DNA of 8,066 nucleotides, from NCBI GenBank assembly GCA_964615425.1, contig CAZTOB010000020.1, positions 1-8,066 on the forward strand, read 5' to 3'. The notes below the pieces were generated by a model that was given only the letters and a program-made list of their open reading frames with translations, ran no database searches and was not told where the DNA came from. Origin of the DNA: CAYLVJ01 sp964615425. Lineage in GTDB: Bacteria > Patescibacteriota > Minisyncoccia > Minisyncoccales > CAYTKG01. Shown piece by piece: positions 4,343 through 8,066 of the stretch; positions within the stretch are counted from its first letter, which is position 1, and each line of letters starts with the position of its first letter. A program made the translations under genes and the position numbers.

Positions 4343-5416
4343 TCAAAGGTCGAAAATTTCCACGATTTGTTTGATCATGGAGACGACAACGGGAGGAGCA
4401 AGCAAACTGTAACATTTTACGCCCTGGTCGTTTTTTACTATGAAAGGTTTTGTTTTTACTTCAACTTTGTTTTTTTCTTCGTCCCACTCGTAATGGTATT
4501 CAGGAGTTAATTCGTATTTGTTGACGCATTCATCTGCTTTTTCAACCGGGACAGGGTTTCTCAAAAGAACCTTGGGAATGCCGTAGAGAGAATAAGCTTT
4601 TTCAAGCAGTTTTTCATCTCGGTCGAGCCTTTCTCTTATGGTTTCTATACCCAGTTCGTCTCCTTCTTTTTTAATCATTCTTTCTCCGCTGCATTCGGGG
4701 TTGTCGCATAAAAGATAAAACTCTTTTTTTTCCTTGTCCCAACCCACCTTGTTAGTCGGGAAAAGCTTCAGATTTCTCGGAGTGTTGCACTTGGGGCATA
4801 CGACTCTGGATTTCATCCGAGCGTCGATTATGGACTCCGGTGTGTCAATCAGGATGAATACGTCGGGGTCCTGCCGGTAGTCTATAAGGTCTCTGAAGAA
4901 GAGAGAATAGGAAACTTGGTCCATATTCCTGGGGAAGCCGTCAATAAAAAGGGTTTTCTTCGGTCTTCTGGTGATTTCTCTTTTAATCAGGGTTAGTATC
5001 AACTCGGTAGGTAAAAGCTTCTTGGTGCTTCTTTCCTCCAGGGACTTGATTATTTTTTCAATAGGTACAAAGCCTCGATAATTCTTTCTTAAAAACTTTA
5101 TCAAATCCTTTTTTTCTTCCGGGTCTGCCAACTCCTCATCCACTCCTCTTATCATGTCTCCTACGGAGAAATGATCTATTTTTTCCGTTCCTATAATCTC
5201 CCGAAAAAGTTTGGAGTAAGTACCTTTTCCGGCGCTTTTTTTCCCTAAAAGATAGGCGATAAACGTGTTTTCGCTTAAATATTCCTTCAACTTTTTTATT
5301 TCTTCACCCGCTTTCAACTTAAAGTATTTTTCTCTTTCTTCGGGGTTCGAAAGATCGAAATCTTCGGGCCCCTTTTTAACCTTGGTTTTGACCAAGGGAA
5401 ATTCTATTTTTTTCAT
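4343..5416 (-). CDS. Enlarged adenylate kinase-like nucleoside monophosphate kinase
   Basis: The core is an adenylate kinase fold, which transfers a phosphate from ATP to a nucleoside monophosphate in the cytoplasm. P-loop GKKSAGKGT is at 58-66, the NMP-site segment FSVGDMIRG at 83-91 and IDGFPRN at 158-164. The LID carries a four-cysteine zinc site (Cys207, Cys210, Cys237, Cys242), followed by the arginine-bearing helix TIRERLDRDE (259-268). At 357 aa it is far larger than the usual 210-220: about 50 extra residues precede the P-loop and about 65 follow the core, where no known domain is recognisable. The P-loop has KKSA where canonical Adk has PPGA. I infer AMP as substrate but cannot exclude another NMP. 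AAGG sits seven bases before the ATG, overlapping the end of the upstream gene four bases away. The stop is TGA. Confidence 0.88.
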   Translation of the reverse strand: MKKIEFPLVKTKVKKGPEDFDLSNPEEREKYFKLKAGEEIKKLKEYLSENTFIAYLLGKKSAGKGTYSKLFREIIGTEKIDHFSVGDMIRGVDEELADPEEKKDLIKFLRKNYRGFVPIEKIIKSLEERSTKKLLPTELILTLIKREITRRPKKTLFIDGFPRNMDQVSYSLFFRDLIDYRQDPDVFILIDTPESIIDARMKSRVVCPKCNTPRNLKLFPTNKVGWDKEKKEFYLLCDNPECSGERMIKKEGDELGIETIRERLDRDEKLLEKAYSLYGIPKVLLRNPVPVEKADECVNKYELTPEYHYEWDEEKNKVEVKTKPFIVKNDQGVKCYSLLAPPVVVSMIKQIVEIFDL

Positions 5417-5420
5417 ATGT

Positions 5421-6230
5421 TTACCTTATAATTATTTTTTTACCGTCTGACAATATTTGAATATCTCCATCTTCATCTGTTCTTAAAATTAATGCCTCTA
5501 CCTCCTTAAGATTTTCTAAAACCTCTTGGTGTGGATGTCCGTGTTGATTTTCTTCTCCGCAAGATATGACAGCTACTTGGGGTGAAACTTTTTTCAAAAA
5601 GAGCAGGCTGGACGAGGTTTTGCTTCCATGGTGGGCTACCTGCAGCACCTGGCTGGCCACCTTTTCAAGTGATTTTTCCTGTTTTTGATAAATGTCCCCT
5701 GTAAATAAAAAAGAGACGTTGTCTCTTGAAATCTTTAAAACAAGGGAATTTTCGTTGAGGTTCTGTCGTATTTCTTTTGGCCAAAGAACTTTTACTGTGT
5801 TGCCTCTTACTTCTGATTTATCTCCTGCTTTGAGAACAAGGTTTTCTTTTGTTCTTTTCTCCCATTCCTTTTGCAATAAGGTGTCTGCTTTTTGCCCGTT
5901 GGTGGCTATTTTACTGACGGGATATTTTTCCACTACTTCCAGCAGCCCCTCTATATGATCCCTGTCCGGATGGGTTAAAACAACTAAGTCAATTTGTCTG
6001 GAAAGAAAAGGAAGGTGAGGAGGAAGTCTTTCTAAAACTTTTTTCCCGGGGCCGCCGTCGATCAGTATTTTTTCTATACCATTGATTTTGACAAGGATGG
6101 AGTTTCCTTGACCTACAGCTAGGAAGTTAACTTCCAGCGGGGCGGCCCGGGTGAGTTGATAAACGGAAGACCAGACGAAAAAAGTAAGAGAGCTGAGGAT
6201 TATTAGAAAACCCAGCGCTCCCCTTCTCAT
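5421..6230 (-). CDS. Membrane-anchored ComEC/Rec2-type metallo-beta-lactamase-fold hydrolase
   Basis: This 269-residue protein corresponds to the C-terminal metallo-hydrolase domain of ComEC, the DNA-uptake channel, without its channel. A basic start and hydrophobic stretch (about 6-26) form a signal anchor that would place the domain outside the membrane. The fold follows: VGQGNSILV (39-47), IDGG (57-60), the metal motif THPDRDHIEG (His87, Asp89, Asp91, His92), ENSLVLKI (160-167), FTGD (176-179), VAHHGS (198-203) and a late HGHPH. ComEC domains of this type are proposed to degrade the non-transported DNA strand during transformation. A free-standing copy may do so with a separate channel, or be another secreted nuclease or phosphodiesterase. 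Its ATG is two bases after the preceding TGA, so translation is probably coupled. Confidence 0.9.
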   Translation of the reverse strand: MRRGALGFLIILSSLTFFVWSSVYQLTRAAPLEVNFLAVGQGNSILVKINGIEKILIDGGPGKKVLERLPPHLPFLSRQIDLVVLTHPDRDHIEGLLEVVEKYPVSKIATNGQKADTLLQKEWEKRTKENLVLKAGDKSEVRGNTVKVLWPKEIRQNLNENSLVLKISRDNVSFLFTGDIYQKQEKSLEKVASQVLQVAHHGSKTSSSLLFLKKVSPQVAVISCGEENQHGHPHQEVLENLKEVEALILRTDEDGDIQILSDGKKIIIR

Positions 6231-6232
6231 TT

Positions 6233-6400
6233 TCAGTCAGCCTTGCCCAATATCTTAAACATCGTAGTCCCGCATTCAGGGCAGGACCCTCTCATAGCTC
6301 TTCTATTTCCTCTTTTGCTTTTCATTACCTCTTCATTGGCGTTTTCCATTTCTCTTTTTGCTTTACACTTAACGCAATAACCTATTGTTTTATCAGCCAT
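6233..6400 (-). CDS. DUF5679-type small zinc-ribbon protein (55 aa)
   Basis: A 55-codon frame runs from ATG 6400 to TGA 6233-6235 and encodes two CxxC knuckles: GYCVKCKAKREM with Cys9 and Cys12, and SCPECGTTMFKI with Cys40 and Cys43. About 27 basic, polar residues lie between. The pattern YCVKCK...CPECGTKMF is that of DUF5679, a small zinc-ribbon family common in Patescibacteria and archaea whose function is unknown; some members resemble zinc ribbons appended to topoisomerases. Four cysteines and high charge suggest Zn(II) and perhaps nucleic-acid binding. It is the first gene of the operon with the ComEC-type hydrolase and the kinase. No Shine-Dalgarno sequence precedes it. It is short enough to be missed by length cut-offs. 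Confidence 0.88.
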   Translation of the reverse strand: MADKTIGYCVKCKAKREMENANEEVMKSKRGNRRAMRGSCPECGTTMFKILGKAD

Positions 6401-6500
6401 GATTATATTTTGTTATTTTTTCTTAAAAATGACCTTTCTTAACTTTTAACATCTTACCTTAAAAACCTTTGAAATTAAAGGGGAAGGGGGTATAAAACAC

Positions 6501-6527
6501 AAAAAACCCGGAATTTCCGGGTTTTTT
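6501..6527. terminator. Bidirectional intrinsic terminator
   Basis: Six A (6501-6506), CCCGGA, a three-base AT loop, TCCGGG (6516-6521) and six T (6522-6527) form a symmetric hairpin that can terminate in either direction. On the minus strand it lies 18 bases beyond the stop of the surface protein, which it probably serves. The rest of the 145-base gap (6401-6545) is AT-rich with a GGGGAAGGGGG run at 6480-6490; I see no further gene and no convincing promoter for the small protein gene that follows. Confidence 0.85.
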
Positions 6528-6545
6528 GCTGTCAAAAGGTTTCTT

Positions 6546-8066
6546 TTACTCTCCCTTTATCTTTTTGATTTTTTCATCCAGCTTTCTTTGAGATAAGTTT
6601 CTACTTTGAAAGGGGTTCAAAGAAAGATAGATATTCTTCAGACGAGATTCAGCGTTTTTCATCTGACTCTCCTGAACGAGTATCGGTTCGCCTAAGATTC
6701 GCTTGTAGACGAAGTAAAGAAGTAAAAGCAGATAAGTGGTGCCCAGCGTTATTCCCAGGGAAACAAAGAGATTGTCAATGGCTCCAGTGGGAACGTCTGT
6801 GGCTCCTCCGATGTCTTTTCTTCGGACAATTACGACAGCGTTTGTTTTTTCTTCAACTCCGTTTGAAGAAGCGACAACCGTGTTTTTGACTTCGTTGTTT
6901 CCGTAATCGAATTCTTCCTCGTCTTCCAGAAGGACCTCGAACGTTATTTCTATTCTTTCTCCCTTAGCCAGGGTTTTAATCTCAATAGGCTCATCGAAGT
7001 CGTAGTCCGTGCTTTGACCCTCTATCTTCATGTTTCCAACCCATTTAACTTTTTCAGGTAGAAACTCTTCGATCTCTATGTCTAACAAGTTTTGATCGGA
7101 AGGTGCTTCTATCAATATCCTGTAAGCCAGTTTATGATTGGGTTCAGCGGTGGTTGCTTTCTTCCAGGTGTTTTCTCCATCAGTTAAGTTTCTTACTCTT
7201 TTTTCAAGGTAAAAGTCGTCAACCTCTTCCTTTTCGACATATATATTTTTGGTAGAGGTAGCGGTTAAGCCCTCCCAATAGATCTTAACTCTGGCCTTGT
7301 AGGTTCCTTCTTCTTCGTAGTCGCAGGCGTTTTCAACGGTCAATTCGGTGTCGTCTATACTGTAATAGTCATAATCCCAGCTTCCATCATTGGTGCAGTC
7401 GAATTTGTAGTCTATGTCTTCCTGCGCGTCTCCGCTTACCGTTGCCCTGAGGTCAACGTTTTCCAAAGGAGCTTTTCCTTCGTCTGGATCAGCATCAAGG
7501 TGAACACTAAGTTCATTTGCTTCCTCTTCGACTACAATTACGTCGGTATCGTAGGCAGAAAGTCCGTCTCTGTTAACCTTAACCTTGGCGGTATAAGTTC
7601 CTGCATTCTCGTAGTCACAACCACTGTAAGTTTTTGCTTCGCTGTAGCTGTCGGTTGTGTATTCCCAACTTCCATTGTTGGTACAGTCGAACTTGTAAGT
7701 TATTTTTCCTTCTGCGCTACCGCTGACACTCGCTTCAAGATCTACGTTTCTTAATGGTTCTATCCCCGAATCGGGATCAGCGTTTAAATAAACACTCAGG
7801 GTTTTATCTTCTTCTTCCACATTCACGTTAACCGTATCGGAATCACTTCCACCCGGCCCATCACAGGTAACAGTATAGGTCTTGTCATTGGTTAAGTCAT
7901 ATTTCCACTCAGAACCGCTTGTCCCCTTTGAACCGCTCCAGTCTTCTGAAGCATAGCAGCTGTCGGCGTTGGAACTGGTCCACTCCAACCTTGCGTCTCC
8001 TTCGTAGTCAACGGTTGTTGAACCGCTGTCTCCGTTGGCGGTAAGGTTGACGGTTGGGGCTTCGGG
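6546..8066 (-). CDS. Surface-anchored protein with PKD/Ig-like repeats and DUF11-like domain, 5' partial
   Basis: The frame is open to the right edge, so the N-terminus and any signal peptide lie outside; 506 codons are visible. The TTG at 7988 is an internal leucine codon, because 26 more in-frame codons precede it. From the edge: a beta-rich module with paired cysteines and WTSS..YTVTCDG; two PKD/Ig-like repeats (7802-7530 and 7514-7233), each with FDCTN.GSW and CDYE..GTY.A.VK; a DUF11-like domain (about 7220-6820) with LPEKVKWVG and ITFEVLLED; a membrane helix (6773-6705, NLFVSLGITLGTTY plus a leucine run); and a basic tail of about 50 residues. The predicted topology is outside repeats, one anchor, inside tail. 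Such acidic modular proteins often serve as surface-layer, adhesion or host-contact proteins; its partner is unknown. Terminated at 6501-6527. Confidence 0.88.
   Translation of the reverse strand, partial: PEAPTVNLTANGDSGSTTVDYEGDARLEWTSSNADSCYASEDWSGSKGTSGSEWKYDLTNDKTYTVTCDGPGGSDSDTVNVNVEEEDKTLSVYLNADPDSGIEPLRNVDLEASVSGSAEGKITYKFDCTNNGSWEYTTDSYSEAKTYSGCDYENAGTYTAKVKVNRDGLSAYDTDVIVVEEEANELSVHLDADPDEGKAPLENVDLRATVSGDAQEDIDYKFDCTNDGSWDYDYYSIDDTELTVENACDYEEEGTYKARVKIYWEGLTATSTKNIYVEKEEVDDFYLEKRVRNLTDGENTWKKATTAEPNHKLAYRILIEAPSDQNLLDIEIEEFLPEKVKWVGNMKIEGQSTDYDFDEPIEIKTLAKGERIEITFEVLLEDEEEFDYGNNEVKNTVVASSNGVEEKTNAVVIVRRKDIGGATDVPTGAIDNLFVSLGITLGTTYLLLLLYFVYKRILGEPILVQESQMKNAESRLKNIYLSLNPFQSRNLSQRKLDEKIKKIKGE
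7233..7802 (-). repeat. Tandem pair of PKD/Ig-like protein repeats
   Basis: Two copies of about 92 codons, separated by a short acidic EEEAN linker, share the plan LSV.L.ADPD.G..PL.NVDL.A.VSG.A....YKFDCTN.GSW, a variable loop, then CDYE..GTY.A.VK. A related but more diverged module lies further right, toward the window edge. Each copy holds exactly two cysteines, placed so that they could form one disulfide per domain. The copies have diverged at DNA level, so the duplication is old. Confidence 0.75.

Noticed and set aside
4343..6235. Possible recoding of TGA as glycine, as in some CPR lineages
   Set aside because: TGA ends the kinase and the DUF5679-type protein exactly where their families should end and next to following genes or RNA; no frame needs TGA read-through.
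6402..6407. TATAAT on the minus strand just before the DUF5679-type start codon
   Set aside because: Only one base separates it from the ATG, so a start seven bases downstream would fall inside the coding sequence and lose the start codon.
7986..7988. TTG at 7988 as the start codon of the surface protein
   Set aside because: The frame stays open for 26 more codons to the window edge with the same domain-like composition, and no ribosome site precedes this TTG.

Overview
The window looks like a piece of chromosome from an uncultivated, AT-rich, lysine-rich bacterium, most likely of the Candidate Phyla Radiation (Patescibacteria). This is inferred from gene content: a two-gene SUF-like Fe-S assembly pair with a short SufB/D protein, an enlarged zinc-finger adenylate-kinase-like protein, a 55-residue DUF5679-type protein, a free-standing ComEC-type hydrolase and a modular PKD-like/DUF11-like surface protein. 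The standard code fits: TGA is a sensible stop for at least two genes, which argues against Gracilibacteria and SR1, where TGA codes glycine. I see no mobile element, CRISPR array, tRNA or rRNA.

Almost all genes lie on the minus strand. From right to left: (1) the 3' part of a large secreted or surface-anchored protein that enters from beyond the right edge (8066-6546) and is closed by a bidirectional terminator (6501-6527). (2) A tight operon: DUF5679-type small protein (6400-6233), membrane-anchored ComEC-type metallo-hydrolase (6230-5421) and enlarged nucleotide kinase (5416-4343), with gaps of 2 and 4 bases. (3) A compact non-coding RNA unit (about 4301-4163) with its own -10 box, a rod-shaped fold and a U-tract, resembling 6S RNA in architecture. 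(4) A four-gene run: sufC-type ATPase, sufB/D-type scaffold (28-base overlap), DUF1858 CxxC protein and SDR oxidoreductase. The first gene sits directly behind an extended -10 box and is probably leaderless. (5) mnmA (1121-105), the tRNA 2-thiouridylase.

The main exception to the minus-strand layout lies between mnmA and the SDR gene. Positions 1121-1519 form a plus-strand transcription unit with a near-consensus sigma70 promoter (TTGACA, 17 bases, TATTAT), several strong GC-rich hairpins and an intrinsic terminator. It contains a 39-codon frame with a 10-base perfect Shine-Dalgarno sequence, encoding a hydrophobic peptide with ten basic and no acidic residues. It could be a structured ncRNA of about 365 nt, a structured mRNA for a small membrane-active peptide, or both. 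This is the strongest candidate for something undescribed. At the far left, the last 16 codons of a plus-strand gene probably end at position 52, followed by a terminator.

Functionally, sufC, sufB/D and the DUF1858 protein suggest Fe-S cluster assembly, and mnmA uses sulfur for tRNA thiolation, but no cysteine desulfurase is present here. The ComEC-type hydrolase and surface protein fit a cell that takes up DNA and depends on contact with other cells; that link is inference.
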